A program made the position numbers and the translations under genes. A DNA stretch of 64,000 bases from Lyophyllum atratum (lineage: Eukaryota; Basidiomycota; Agaricomycetes; Agaricales; Lyophyllaceae): contig JACGCN010000004.1 in NCBI GenBank assembly GCA_014905825.1, forward strand, positions 434,001 to 498,000, written 5' to 3'. Numbering within the stretch: position 1 is the first letter of the stretch; each line of letters begins with the position of its first letter. Under the pieces are notes generated by a model that was given only the letters and a program-made list of their open reading frames with translations, had not been told where the DNA came from and did not search any database. Below are positions 49,720 through 60,223 of the stretch, one piece after another.

Positions 49720-51063
49720 TCTTCTGCCTTGTGCTTTTCGGTCGTCATTCTATCACGGTCTCGAACTCTTCCTGGTGCTCTGTGCTATCCGCTGTCTCTG
49801 TATTCTGTGATGTGTTCACATGGCTGAATTGTATTTTTATCACCAATTGTTCAGATAAATCACTTGACTCAATACTATAACCTAACCAGTTTCTTTATCA
49901 CCCCTCGGGACGCTGGATAAACGAAAAATACCCCCTAGGATCGCAATTTCACCGACGGATCACGATAATAATCGTCATTAGCTTGGTCTGACCGAAAAAT
50001 CAAGAATATTTTACATCGCGGATAGAACAGATGGACTGCGAACCATACGACTGTTCGTGTCAAGGATCCGTGAAGTTAGTTTCTAGTAGAGAGTAGAACG
50101 ATGGAGTAATGCGGACAGTTTGCATCTCTCATCGTTAAGAACTGTAGGTGTATTAGTTCTACTGTACGCAGTCGTTATAATAAATTGATAGTATTACGTA
50201 CGCAAACTGCTGCTGTTATACCAGCGATGCTTCATAGAATCGTCAGGAGGCACGCCAATGGAAAACATAGCAGGGTTGAGCACCTTGTGAATATTCCTGT
50301 GGCTATGATAGTTAGAGGGTAGATTGCGTAAATCGAAATACGGAGTCATGGCTTACCGACGTACCACTTGATTATGTGGTTCATGAACCTTGACGTTCCA
50401 AGGCCGAAAGTGTCACCTTTGATCACAGGCCGAGGGGGACAGCATGTGCGTTTGTCGGGTTCTGCATCGTTAGATTTATCTGGCATCAAGTATGGGCAAG
50501 GTCTCTGAGAAGTCGTGTCGGAGACATCAGGGACCAATCAAAGACCCAACTCTGAAACTCGTGTGAGGAAGATGGGGAGCACTCCCACGGTATGGAACCT
50601 AGATGCAGAAGGACGGCTTTAGCAAAGCAACTCAGAACTTAGTATACAAACACCCATGAGATACCCACCTTTCGGGCATGATCGGAGAGAAATGGTTGGA
50701 AGAAATGCTAGGCTTACAACAACAAAAAGGGTGATCATGAAAGCAATGTTTAGATGATGCGGCAATTGAAGATGGCCGTCGTGAAGCTTGCTTGCTGGAC
50801 TTTGGGGGCTCTGGTGGGCTGCAGATCCGTATCAGCAAAATCCGGGAACGCGCCTGACAAAAGACGTCCTCCAACTCCTTGAATGATGCATCCAGATTTC
50901 AGGGCACGGTCGTGGGAGGAGGAGGAGGAGGAGGAGGAGGCGTCTCAAAAACGTGACTTTCGCGTGACCATCACAAATTTTCCTCCGCCCCATTTCAAAT
51001 TCCTTCGTCCCACTTGCCAGAACCATCCTTGCAAGATCCTTGTATCAGTTCTCGCTGGCAAAG
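49720..51063. other. Intergenic region upstream of YTM1
   Basis: No gene could be supported. It contains A/T-rich sequence around 49900-50240 and the trinucleotide repeat at 50915-50940 close to the YTM1 start. Confidence 0.45.
50915..50940 (+). repeat. (GGA)n microsatellite
   Basis: About eight and a half GGA units in a row, 124 bp upstream of the YTM1 start codon. It could lie in the 5' UTR or promoter; effect unknown. Confidence 0.8.
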
Positions 51064-52582
51064 ATGGTGTCGACGGCGAGCACAGTTTCTCTTCCGGTGG
51101 TCTTTACCACCCAAACGGCCTACCCTCTACCCTCACAGAAATTCATGATACCAGCGACATGGAAACGATATCAGCTTTCACAGTTGGTCAACAAGGCACT
51201 TTCGTTGCCCAAACCCGTACCATTTGATTTCTTGGTCAAGGGAGAGATTTTGAGGGCTACTCTGGGTGAGTGGTGTGCAGAGAATGGCGCTGGAGAGGTA
51301 TGTCTTGTCTTCCATTGGTGAGCGATGATCAGGATTTACTGATTCACCGGTCTCATAGGAGGAAACACTCGAAATCGAGTATATAGAGTCTGTAATGCCT
51401 CCAGAGAAAGTGTCCGACTTTCCACACGAAGACTGGGTTTCATCCGTCTTGTGTAAAGTACCTGGGTGCGTTTTGATTTAAGATACCAGAACAAGAGCTG
51501 ACATCTATTTGAGTAGCCAATTTTTCACGGCCTCGTACGATGGCCATATCCGGTCCTTCGACTACTCCAAAAACGCGACCTCGTCCGCGCACGTGCACAG
51601 CGCACCTATAACCTCTATTTGTATCGTTCCCACCCCGGCTACGGACCCCACCACAAACACCTACACGGTCGCCAGCGCCTCGCACGATCTCACTGCACAA
51701 CTTAGTCAAATAACTTTTTCCACCCCTGGGTCCTCACCTGCACCAAATGCCACCCCGCTCACGACACTCCATCTGCACACTGCACCACTAACCTCCATTG
51801 CAGCTAATGCAACTGGCACGCACCTCCTTACCGCCTCTTGGGATGGGCTCGTAGGGCTTTGGGACACCTCGATTCCTAAAACGGACGAGGTGCCACAGCA
51901 TGAGCCGAATGAACGGGACCGCAAGAAGCGGAGGAGGGTGGAGGAAGGGAGGAAGAAGGTGCCGCGGAAGGCACCGACGTCGGTGCTGAAGTCGCATGTC
52001 GGGCGCGTGTCGAAGGCGCTGTTTGCGCTGGAGGAGGAGAAAGCGTATAGTTGTGGTTTTGACTCGACAGTGAGGGTATGGGATATCGAGAGTGGAGTCT
52101 GTGTGCATACCATCGTAAGTCTGGCTTCTTTCCTCGATCGCTTTGCTCTTTCCTTCTTTCGTCCGATCTCCAAAACTTATACTCGTCAATGTTCCTAGAC
52201 CGCTTCGGAAAAGCCATTCCTCGACCTTGCTCTCCCGCAAGACCCAAACACAATTCTCGCCTCCTCTACAGACCGTACAATGACACTCTACGATCTGCGT
52301 TCCCCAACACAAGGGGTGGCCGCCGACGCCCCTGTGTCCTTTATGCACCCTGCGACCCCATCCTGCCTGGCCGCTTCTAACAACTCGCAGCAAGTAGTCA
52401 GTGGCGCTTACGACGGTGTTGTGCGGCTATGGGACCTACGAAGCATGAAGGGAGCTCTTGCGAGCTTCCGTGCTTGGGAGGGTTCAGGAAAGGTGCTCAG
52501 CGTGGATTGGGAGCGGGGCATGGTGGGTGTGGGCGGAGAGGGTGGGTTTGGTGTGTGGAAGGTCGGGGAAGGTGTGAGATAG
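51064..52582 (+). CDS. YTM1: Ribosome biogenesis WD40 protein YTM1 (WDR12)
   Basis: YTM1 with NOP7 and ERB1 forms the PeBoW complex, which is needed for 27S rRNA processing and 60S assembly; the AAA protein Rea1 removes it through its N-terminal ubiquitin-like domain. The start MVSTASTVSLPVVFTTQT is at 51064. The NLE/Ubl domain reads IPATWKRYQLSQLVNKALSL and VPFDFLVKGEILRATLGEWC, then EETLEIEYIESVMPPEK. The conserved Glu that contacts the Rea1 MIDAS in other species lies in this region. WD40 blades follow: FFTASYDGHIRSFDYSK, TASWDGLVGLWDTS, SCGFDSTVRVWDIESG, ASSTDRTMTLYDLRSP and VSGAYDGVVRLWDLRS. A basic insert DRKKRRRVEEGRKKVPRK (51920-51975) may be a nuclear/nucleolar signal. The stop is at 52580-52582. 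Three introns (51298, 51470 and 52115 regions). Confidence 0.9.
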
Positions 52583-54102
52583 GGGTCCACGAGCTCAGAT
52601 AGATGTGGGCATTATTTTGGGGTGAAGGATTCAGGCAGGCTTGCAAGGTCGCGATGGTTGGCGTTGGTTCTTTCGGGGTCTGTACGAGGTGCAAGGCGCG
52701 TCCGTCCGTTCCGCTCTCGGGCACCCATCGAGAATAAAAATACTGCAGGGCATCGAGCACTACGCTCGAAGTAATCGCCCGGGCATGAAAGCTTTGCTTA
52801 GTATCACCGACCCCACTTCACACAAACCCCGAGCCCTCCTTCTAAGCAGAAGTTCCATCGCTCACGATCTTCGACTCAGCTCGGCTGACAGCTTCAATGT
52901 TTCATCTGACAGAATCTTTCAAGTCAGTGTCAGACGAGAATCTCATAACAAACCAACATGGCATTAGTGGATAATAATCTTGGCCCATACGATCTTCAAG
53001 GTCATTCAGTCACCATGTAAATGTCCTAATGCCTCTTCAAGCTGAACCACCAACTCAATATTGCTACGTCAAGAACACCAATTGCGCGACCGCGGAGCCC
53101 TGCGAATCCCTTCCAGACCCAGATACATGTATCAAGCCGCCGGGTCCAATTCGAAGCCCTTCCATCGCGGTGATGGAATTCGAATGAAGTCTTGGCACCG
53201 GCGCCCTTCTGCCGTCGACAGTCGATCGCGGGACCTCATCGACCCAGTGCATAATGTGGTGCCACTGGCTTCCTAAGCATTGTATTTTCGGGGTGACGGC
53301 GCCCATACGATTTTGTCAACGCCTCCTCGAAAATGTAGAATCAGTTTCCAGTGCAGCCTGACCAGGATGCTTCTTCCAGCTAGTTGCAGACATGCCATAG
53401 ATGGTGCGATAGCTTGACGAGATGTCATGGGGTCGCGGATTGGCTTCGCTAGCCAGGTTGAGTCGTCCAACGTGCAGCCCTCGCATTAGTGTAGATGGAG
53501 ATATTGATGAGGACTGCTGTGGTGGTATGAAGAAGAGGTGTGGACGACGAAAGGAGATCAACACGTTGTGATGACCCCATCGGAACTGTGCGTCCCTGCG
53601 GTATTATGTCGCGGGTATCGTCGAACATGCGGCCGCGGCGTTGCGATGTACCACCCTGCACGGTCGAGCACCACCGTCAATGTCAGATAGTGGCCCTTTC
53701 TCAGGTATATAGGGCGCATCCTCACTTGACACCGACGTCGTTATTTCGTCATCCGTTGCCGTAGTGGATGTGCGATGTTTAAGTTACCACCGGAGTAGTA
53801 TTAAGGATCTATGCTCGGACACTTGCGTGCCTTGCATTACTGTGTTGGGTTGTAGGTCCACTTTTTTCCCACTCAAATTGTCCAAAACCATTGAGCAAGC
53901 TTCTGTTACTTACAGGTCCCGCCGCGCCTCGAGGCAAGTGGAGGCGGATATATAAATAACGCAGCTTAGATTTCATGTACGTACAGCACGACGCAGGATT
54001 TGTCGTGTTCGCGTCGCTTTTACATTATACTTAACGCCATTACCCCAGAATTTTTATTGCCCTCCCAGCCAGTCTGTCCCTCTTCCTCCTCTGTTCTCCT
54101 CG
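52583..54102. other. Intergenic region of 1.5 kb upstream of the Zn2Cys6 gene
   Basis: Overlapping frames on both strands show no motifs. The long upstream distance and the TATA box at 53949-53958 suggest a large regulatory region for the Zn2Cys6 gene. Confidence 0.45.
53949..53958 (+). promoter_or_regulatory. TATA box of the Zn2Cys6 gene
   Basis: TATATAAATA lies about 145 bp upstream of the ATG at 54103, leaving room for a 5' UTR of about 110 bp. Confidence 0.55.
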
Positions 54103-55804
54103 ATGGATGGTCCCAACGTTTATGCGCTCTACAGCGACTACAATGATACACAGTTCCCGCTCCAGGCAGTCCGGGCCGACGATGAGCGACGCGTTCCACA
54201 TCCTTCTCAGGTGCAAATTACCCCGTCCGTCTGTTATAATGATCCTTCACCACACTACGCACTGGATCACTGGCGCCAACGACTCCCTCATGAGTCTCGC
54301 TACTGCCACCTTCCATACGCGCAAGCCGCCGTGAACATGCCAGTACCTGGGGATGTGGACCCTTATTTTCTAGCCGATGCGGGAGAACTCTTACACGTAC
54401 GTTCTTATCGGCAGCAGTGCCGCATACTGTAGGGATATGTCGCTCATGACCCTTCTGCCGCACGACAGTCGTTTATCCCTGAAGGCTCCGACTCTTTTAC
54501 ATATGTGCAACCCATCGAAGGGCCCCCGACGTATACTTATAATACGCCATGTGCTCATTCGCAACCCTCCGAGGCATTGGGTATGAGAAGCCACCATGTT
54601 GATGCTGGCTGGGCCGACGCGAGCTTGACTCATGAAGACTGCGCGTGCTGCGGGTACTGTACCACAACGCGCGACATCGACAGTCTTACCAGAAGTATTC
54701 CCGGCCCTTGTTCTTCGGTCGTCGAGACCGTGTTCTATGGGGGCGGATGGGAGCCGACCCTGGGATATCATACTGAGGAAGTGAGTTCAGCGCATTATGC
54801 GCTTGGACGTACCATTTTATACTGATTACCTACAGGAAGAAGCGCATACTTCTCTCAATATCTCCTATGGTAATCCTCCGCCCGACGCAGGAGATTTCGA
54901 TATACTCTGCAACCCCGAATGTACTCCGGGTACATACAATCCCAGCTTCTTCGCGCCACACAGCAAGGATCCTAGCCTTCCTCTTCTTGTCCAGCACGCA
55001 CCCGTCGCACCTCAACACCAGTCGTCGTATTCAGAGCTAGCTGCCAACATTGCCTTCTTCTCTACTATGACCCATCAAAACCAGACCAACTCTGAAGTGA
55101 CCCAGCCGTCCTCGCTGACACTTCAAGCATGCGCTCGTACCCTAGCTTTCAGCCAGGCTTCAGGAACAGTCCATGAGCCCGAAGAGATTGAAGTCCGAAG
55201 CAGACACCAACTACGTTCCTCCTCCCATCACCTCTTTACAACTACAGTCATCCCGCCACCTCTGCCTGATTCCTCTCCACCATCCACCCACCCGAAATCA
55301 CTCGGCCACACCTGGACATGCCCCAATGACCCGCTTCCCGAGTTTGTTACCCCAATAAGCTCAACCTCCCGGGCTCAGTCCCCATCTTCCTCCTCTAGCT
55401 CTCCTGCCTCTAGCTACGGCGCTCCCACTCCAGTACACGCCTCGCGCGCGAGGTCTTCGTCGTTGCGTAAAGGGGTTGGGAACGAGGCAAGACGCCCACC
55501 GAGCCTTGCGTGTTTCTTCTGTCGCGAACGCAAGATCGCTTGTGGGCGGCCTGCGGAGGGTAGTGCGGATCCAAGGTGCAAGTACGTTCTCTACTCGTCT
55601 TATTCTTCCCGTGTTTAGCTGATGCCTCTGTGTTGACATTTTGGTGATTCTACCAGCCAATGCAGGCGTCGTCAAAATCATTGTGATTATCCAAAAGAAA
55701 GCCTCCGCGGACAACATCGCCGTGGGACGGGGAGACATGGTAACGTTGGAAGTGTGGCCGCGGATGGCGGGGAGGCTGAGCCTGCCACTGGTGAGGTGAA
55801 ATGA
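54103..55804 (+). CDS. Putative transcription factor with C-terminal Zn2Cys6 cluster
   Basis: The protein starts MDGPNVYALYSDYNDTQF and is mostly low-complexity, rich in Pro, Ser, His and Tyr, over about 440 residues. Near the C-terminus it has a complete fungal binuclear zinc cluster: ACFFCRERKIACGRPAEG, then RCNQCRRRQNHCDYP, that is C-x2-C-x6-C-x11-C-x2-C-x6-C, split by an intron (about 55583-55657) inside the cluster. Basic residues follow (SLRGQHRRGTGRHG) and the protein ends ATGEVK at 55802-55804. Such clusters usually bind DNA as dimers. A C-terminal position is less usual than the N-terminal one of Gal4-type factors but is seen in a group of basidiomycete regulators. There is no fungal-specific regulatory middle domain. 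Introns lie at about 54393-54467, 54780-54834 and inside the cluster. Nuclear location is inferred. Confidence 0.8.
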
Positions 55805-56378
55805 GGCTTCCCAACAGCACTAGTTGGATGAACTTGGACCCTTCTGTCATTTATTGCTGCATTTTTGAACGGTAGCTCCTCCCACTGTGATATTATTGTG
55901 ATTCTTCTACCCTGCTGTGGTCCTTGTTGTATATTCGCACTCGCTTATGCTTGGTCCATGTGTCGTTGACGTACTGCATACGATTGGTGATGCATCTTCA
56001 AATAATTCATAGTGTATAATAATTATACCCCAAGTCTCAGGCGCGCATCGGAGGCGCCTTCTACAGATCAGTGCTTGAGACCGAATTGACGGCATGGTTG
56101 GAGATGCATGTGTATGCCTTGTTGATCATCCGAACTCTGGTCATGGTGTTTCAACTTGTTTGGTTCATTTTTTTCTGATCACAATTGATGTTTTCGGAGA
56201 ACCCGAGGAACGAGGGTGATCCGAAAAGAGGGTCTACGTGATGAGTAAGCGTCGGTGGCGGGCACCCGCTTTGCTGCCCGCCACCACAGGAAAGCTCACT
56301 CAGTCACTCGAAATCGTGCATCACGATTCCTTTTTGCATTAAAAAACTCTATCTGCTTGCTTATTACATTTTCTGGCC
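55805..56378. other. 3' region of the Zn2Cys6 gene and 5' flank of the DIRS-type element
   Basis: No gene. Two inverted repeats lie just before the first element ORF: an 11-bp stem GGTGGCGGGCA with a 10-nt loop at 56254-56285, and AATCGTG/CACGATT with a 3-nt loop at 56312-56328. They may belong to the element's left end. Confidence 0.5.
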
Positions 56379-57314
56379 ATGCCCGTCATACACAACGACC
56401 CCAACGAGGCAATTTGCCCCGACTTTGCATCACAAGACTATGAAGGTGCTCGGAACGCTCTCATTCGAGACGGGATCGACGACGCGACGGCGACCGTGAT
56501 GCTGACCCAGACCTGGAACGCTAGCAACGCGGTTGAGAGGACGATATGGGCTCGTCAGGTGGAAGCAGAACAGGCGGCGGCGGCCGAGGCAGAACGCGAG
56601 ATCCAGGCGACACAGGCACGCCAGGAGGAAGCGAGGAGTCACGAGGACGAAGCCTCGCGCGCCGAGGAGCGCAAGAAGCACAGGGCCAAGTACATCGAGA
56701 TCCCCGAGGTTCCCCCGCCGAGCACCCCGCCCGAGATCTTATCGGCGTATGCGACCACTCGGCTCCAAAAGGGGAACTACGTCGAGCTGTGGTATTTCAC
56801 CAACGACGGCCTCGATCACGCGCTCAAGAACTCCGCGACACTGGACGAGAGCGCTATGGTTCAGACCTTCGACAAGGAGGGCCGCGCGACCTGGGTTTCT
56901 GCAGCGGCATCGAGGGAGGCGCGCTCCGCCGTGGATGACAGGAATCTGACGTGGGAGGAGGTCCAGATCGCGGTCCCTCGCTTCCTGGACGCGATACACG
57001 CCGCCGGCTGGACGCGACAGCGACAGGTGATGATGACCCATCTATTCACGAGGCTACAGATGCACCCACTGCGCTCCACGAAAGACCCCCTCGATAGGCG
57101 AGGTCTCCTCCGCTACCTATCAGAGCAGCGCCGCTTATGGCACTCAGCCATCGACACACCGGGAGGTGCCTGGGACATAGGTACACTCAGCGAGACGCTG
57201 ATTCGCGCTGCAGTTGACGCTGTATGGAAGGAAGACAGGGCTAGGAGGGATGCGGAACGGACCTACATCGTGCGTAGTCCGCTTTTCTTTCCATTACCGA
57301 ATACTCACATATAG
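56379..57314 (+). CDS. DIRS-type element ORF1, gag-like coiled-coil protein
   Basis: The ORF starts MPVIHNDPNEAICPDFASQD and encodes 311 residues. An N-terminal part is followed by an Ala/Glu/Arg-rich coiled coil (QVEAEQAAAAEAEREIQATQ and following, about 56555-56700), then a conserved-looking globular part with YVELWYFTNDGLDHALKNSA and HAAGWTRQRQVMMTHLFTRL. The position upstream of a zinc-binding ORF and RT points to a structural Gag role; similar proteins occur in basidiomycete mobile elements. After ERTYI a GTGCGT donor-like site (57270) could start an intron ending at CAG 57741, joining this ORF directly to the next one. Confidence 0.7.
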   Translation: MPVIHNDPNEAICPDFASQDYEGARNALIRDGIDDATATVMLTQTWNASNAVERTIWARQVEAEQAAAAEAEREIQATQARQEEARSHEDEASRAEERKKHRAKYIEIPEVPPPSTPPEILSAYATTRLQKGNYVELWYFTNDGLDHALKNSATLDESAMVQTFDKEGRATWVSAAASREARSAVDDRNLTWEEVQIAVPRFLDAIHAAGWTRQRQVMMTHLFTRLQMHPLRSTKDPLDRRGLLRYLSEQRRLWHSAIDTPGGAWDIGTLSETLIRAAVDAVWKEDRARRDAERTYIVRSPLFFPLPNTHI

Positions 57315-57374
57315 CTTTCATCCCCCTCTTCTATAATCTCCCTCCCTTCTCGTCACATCACTACCCCAAACGCG

Positions 57375-57715
57375 ACACCCGTATCTTCATGCGGCCTCAA
57401 CTGCGACACCCGTATCTTCATGCGGTCTCACCTGTGACACCCGCATCTTCATGCCGCTATCACCCTACGCATCTTCATGCATGCCCTACGCATCTTTATG
57501 TGGCCGTATCTTCATGCGGTTCCCTGGCTTTCGCATCTTCATGCACTCGCATCTTTATGCGGCCGTATCTTCATGCGGTTCCCTGGCTCTCGCATCTTCA
57601 TGCGCTCGCATCTTTATGCGATTGGCCTCCTCGTTGCATCTCCATGCGGCCCCATCTTTATGTGGCTTGACGAACCCCTTCCCGCCGCATCTTTATGCGC
57701 ACGTATCATATGCGT
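57375..57715 (+). repeat. Array of about 15 short hairpin repeats, consensus CGCATCTTCATGCG
   Basis: Between ORF1 and ORF2 of the element, the 14-bp word C-G-[CT]-AT-CTT[CT]-ATGCG occurs about 15 times with spacers of a few to about 20 bp. Each full copy is an inverted repeat (CGCAT/ATGCG) around a 4-nt loop CTTC or CTTT. Copies begin near 57380, 57411, 57441, 57467, 57489, 57505, 57532, 57548, 57564, 57591, 57607, 57635, 57651, 57686 and 57702. A larger unit containing ccgtatcttcatgcggttccctggct occurs twice (57504 and 57563), showing local duplication. The last copy has a changed loop. Confidence 0.9.
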
Positions 57716-57741
57716 CATGATGGTCATAGTTTGAGAAGCAG

Positions 57742-58245
57742 ATGGCAGAACTCGCTACCGCACAGGCTGGACGAGAGCAGCGCGGACGCGCACGACGCTC
57801 CAGGTCACCTCAGCGGAGCTTTTCCAGCTCGCGCCGCCGCCGCTCCATCACACCGCCGCGCCATCAAGATGATAGTAGGGGGCATCGGGGCAATGAGGGA
57901 CGGGGAGGCGGACGCGACGAGCGGGATCGATCCTTTCCTTCGAGGGAGGGGGGTTTTCGACGCGGCGCAGGGAAGAGGACATTGGCAGCCTGCGCCGTCT
58001 GCCTCGGCCGTCACCCACACCCGATCATCAGGTGCGAAGCTCGACGTACTTGGGACAATCTCTACGAAGCCCTTGCCTGCCGCATCAACCGGGCTCTCAC
58101 CATGCGAGACGGCCGCCAGGTTTGCCAGGACTGGCAACGAGAAGAGGGGTGCTCCGCCAGTCACCACGACGCCAAGCACTTCTGCTCAGGCTGTGGTTCC
58201 CACTCTCACGGAGCTCAGGAGTGCCCTCGTGCTCAGAAGGCATGA
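57742..58245 (+). CDS. DIRS-type element ORF2, Arg/Ser-rich protein with Cys/His zinc motifs
   Basis: Starts MAELATAQAGREQRGRARRS and has an Arg/Ser-rich basic first half (SRSPQRSFSSSRRRRSITPP). The second half carries CAVCLGRHPHPIIRC, then CQDWQREEGCSASHHDAKHFC and CSGCGSHSHGAQEC. These are closely spaced Cys/His sets like those of nucleocapsid zinc modules: the CQDWQREEGC... part resembles a CCCH finger and the last part resembles C-x2-C-x4-H-x4-C. It probably binds the element RNA as the nucleocapsid part of Gag. It may be joined to ORF1 by splicing out the hairpin array, since a donor and acceptor exist at suitable places. Its end overlaps the RT frame. Confidence 0.7.
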   Translation: MAELATAQAGREQRGRARRSRSPQRSFSSSRRRRSITPPRHQDDSRGHRGNEGRGGGRDERDRSFPSREGGFRRGAGKRTLAACAVCLGRHPHPIIRCEARRTWDNLYEALACRINRALTMRDGRQVCQDWQREEGCSASHHDAKHFCSGCGSHSHGAQECPRAQKA

Positions 58246-60223
58246 AGCGAAGTGCCCCTACCCCCCGGACGTCTGGCATTCTCAGCTATGGGATGCCGGT
58301 CTCCTCGAAAAGTATTCCCACCTCCCTAGAGGTTTTAGATTCGGTTTCTCATTTAACTTCCCTTCCATTCTCGCTACACAATCTCCGCCTAATAGTTCCA
58401 CCGTCGACGATTTCACCGACGAATTCCGTGCCATCGTGGATACGGAAATCTCAAAAGGAAGGTACATCGGTCCCTTCTCATGCAGGCAGCTCGAGGAAGC
58501 AATCGGTCCCTTCCAGACCTCCCCTTTCTCCATCATACCCAAGCCCAACAAACCAGGGAAATTCCGCATCATTCAAAATCTCTCCTTCCCCCACTCTCCG
58601 TCCTCCGCTTTCCCCAATCCCTCCATCAACTCGTTTACCAACTCAAACGATTTCCCGTGTACTTGGGGGACTTTCTCTGTCATATGTCTGCTCATCTCCA
58701 GGCTCCCTCCGGGTTCGCAAGCAGCAGTGCGGGACGTGGCGGAGGCATACCGCACTATTCCCCTCCACCCGTCACAATGGCCAGCAGCGGTCGCGCGGGT
58801 GGGGGACGATGAGTTCTGCGTTGACACCAGCCTCTGCTTTGGGGCCTCTCCCTCGTCAGGTGGTTATGGATGCCCTGCTGATGCTGGTCTCGATATTATG
58901 CGCTACCGAGGGATGGGTCCTCTCTCCAAATGGGTCGATGACCATTTCTTCCTACGCATCCTTCGGAAGCACCTCCCAGCATACAATGAGCTCCGACGCC
59001 AATGGCATAGGGAAATTGTCGCCCGAGGCGAACACCGTTCTGGTGGGCGCCTTTGGTACGGTGGTGCCCTATTCGGTGACGGCACCTTGGAGGAGTTCGA
59101 CGAAGACTGCAGGTTCCCCATCCGAGACCTCTCTGCTGCATCTCCCCGCTCCTCTCTCGAGGCCCAGTTCACCTACAGCCTCGATGACGTGGACCGCACC
59201 TCCGACCTCCTGGGGATCCCCTGGGAGAAGTCGAAAGACAAGCCGTTCGCGCCAACGAACACGTTCATCGGCCTCTCCTGGGACCTCGAGGCGCTCTCAG
59301 TTTCTCTGGGGGAGGGAAAGGCTGAGAAATACCTGGCGGCCATTGAGGAATGGCGTGTTCACTCCACCCATGACCTCCGGGACGTTCAGAGGCTCTATGG
59401 CAAACTCCTCCACGCCTCGTTGGTCTACCCTGCAGGACGAGCTTACCTCACCAACCTGGAGACCATGCTCCGAGGGGGCAGTGACCGTCCTTTCGTTCCA
59501 TACCACCCACCTCGAGGAGTATCATCGGACCTTGACTGGTGGGCGGCTACGCTCCGGTCAACCCGCGAGCGTCCCATCCCTCGCCCCGTCTTTCTCTCCG
59601 ATATCGGAGCCTTCTCCGACGCCAGTTCTGGAATCGGCGTCGCCATTATCCTGGGAGGCTTCTGGCGCGCGTGGCGCTTGGTACCAGGCTGGCAGACCCT
59701 CGACGGCAAGCGCGATATCCAGTGGGCGGAGGCCATTGGATTCGAGCTCCTCATCCATGCCCTCGTTGCCACCAGCGACCCAGCGGAACACCACAGAGTC
59801 CATGGGGACAACCAAGGAGTGGTTGAGGGATGGTGGAACGGTCGAAGCCGCAACACGGCCGTCAATGGGGTATTTCGTCGCCTCCACAGCTTCCTTGAGG
59901 ACGAGGGTCGGACCGGACACTTCCATTCAGCCTACGTACCCAGCGCCCACAACCCAGCGGATGCCCCCTCTCGAGGGAAATTCCCTCCCCGACATCTCCT
60001 CCTCCCCCCGGTGGAACTACCAGATGGGCTTGACCGGTTCCTTGTCGATGCAACCGAGCCGTACACCCCAACAGAGCTTCGGCTCTTGCGGGAGGGCAAA
60101 TACCCGCCAGCCACAGCCCGGATTATCAACTCCTCCCTCCATGATGCTCGGGCGCGCGAGCGTTTCAATGGTGAGAGGTTCCGGGAGGAGCGATCCATCG
60201 ACGAGATCGAATGGGAGACTTAA
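58160..60223 (+). CDS. DIRS-type element reverse transcriptase-RNase H
   Basis: The frame is open from 57695, but recognisable RT sequence starts near 58160. RT motifs in order: FSIIPKPNKPGKFRIIQNLS (58530), VRDVAEAYRTIPLHPSQWPA (58735; catalytic Asp in DVAEAYR), and the YxDD box in the form KWVDDHFFLR (58928). Thumb and connection follow. RNase H motifs are SDIGAFSDASSGIGVAIILG (59600), WAEAIGFELLIHALVA (59725), VHGDNQGVVEGWW (59798) and SAHNPADAPSRG (59938), keeping the D-E-D-D/H set. The stop is at 60221-60223. No own start codon is obvious: the start overlaps ORF2 in another frame, suggesting frameshift, re-initiation or splicing. All catalytic residues are present. Confidence 0.88.
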   Translation, partial: VTTTPSTSAQAVVPTLTELRSALVLRRHEAKCPYPPDVWHSQLWDAGLLEKYSHLPRGFRFGFSFNFPSILATQSPPNSSTVDDFTDEFRAIVDTEISKGRYIGPFSCRQLEEAIGPFQTSPFSIIPKPNKPGKFRIIQNLSFPHSPSSAFPNPSINSFTNSNDFPCTWGTFSVICLLISRLPPGSQAAVRDVAEAYRTIPLHPSQWPAAVARVGDDEFCVDTSLCFGASPSSGGYGCPADAGLDIMRYRGMGPLSKWVDDHFFLRILRKHLPAYNELRRQWHREIVARGEHRSGGRLWYGGALFGDGTLEEFDEDCRFPIRDLSAASPRSSLEAQFTYSLDDVDRTSDLLGIPWEKSKDKPFAPTNTFIGLSWDLEALSVSLGEGKAEKYLAAIEEWRVHSTHDLRDVQRLYGKLLHASLVYPAGRAYLTNLETMLRGGSDRPFVPYHPPRGVSSDLDWWAATLRSTRERPIPRPVFLSDIGAFSDASSGIGVAIILGGFWRAWRLVPGWQTLDGKRDIQWAEAIGFELLIHALVATSDPAEHHRVHGDNQGVVEGWWNGRSRNTAVNGVFRRLHSFLEDEGRTGHFHSAYVPSAHNPADAPSRGKFPPRHLLLPPVELPDGLDRFLVDATEPYTPTELRLLREGKYPPATARIINSSLHDARARERFNGERFREERSIDEIEWET

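Noticed and set aside
57375..57715. CRISPR-like array
   Set aside because: Copies are short palindromes with irregular small spacers inside a eukaryotic retrotransposon; spacers are not unique sequences of constant length and no cas genes exist.
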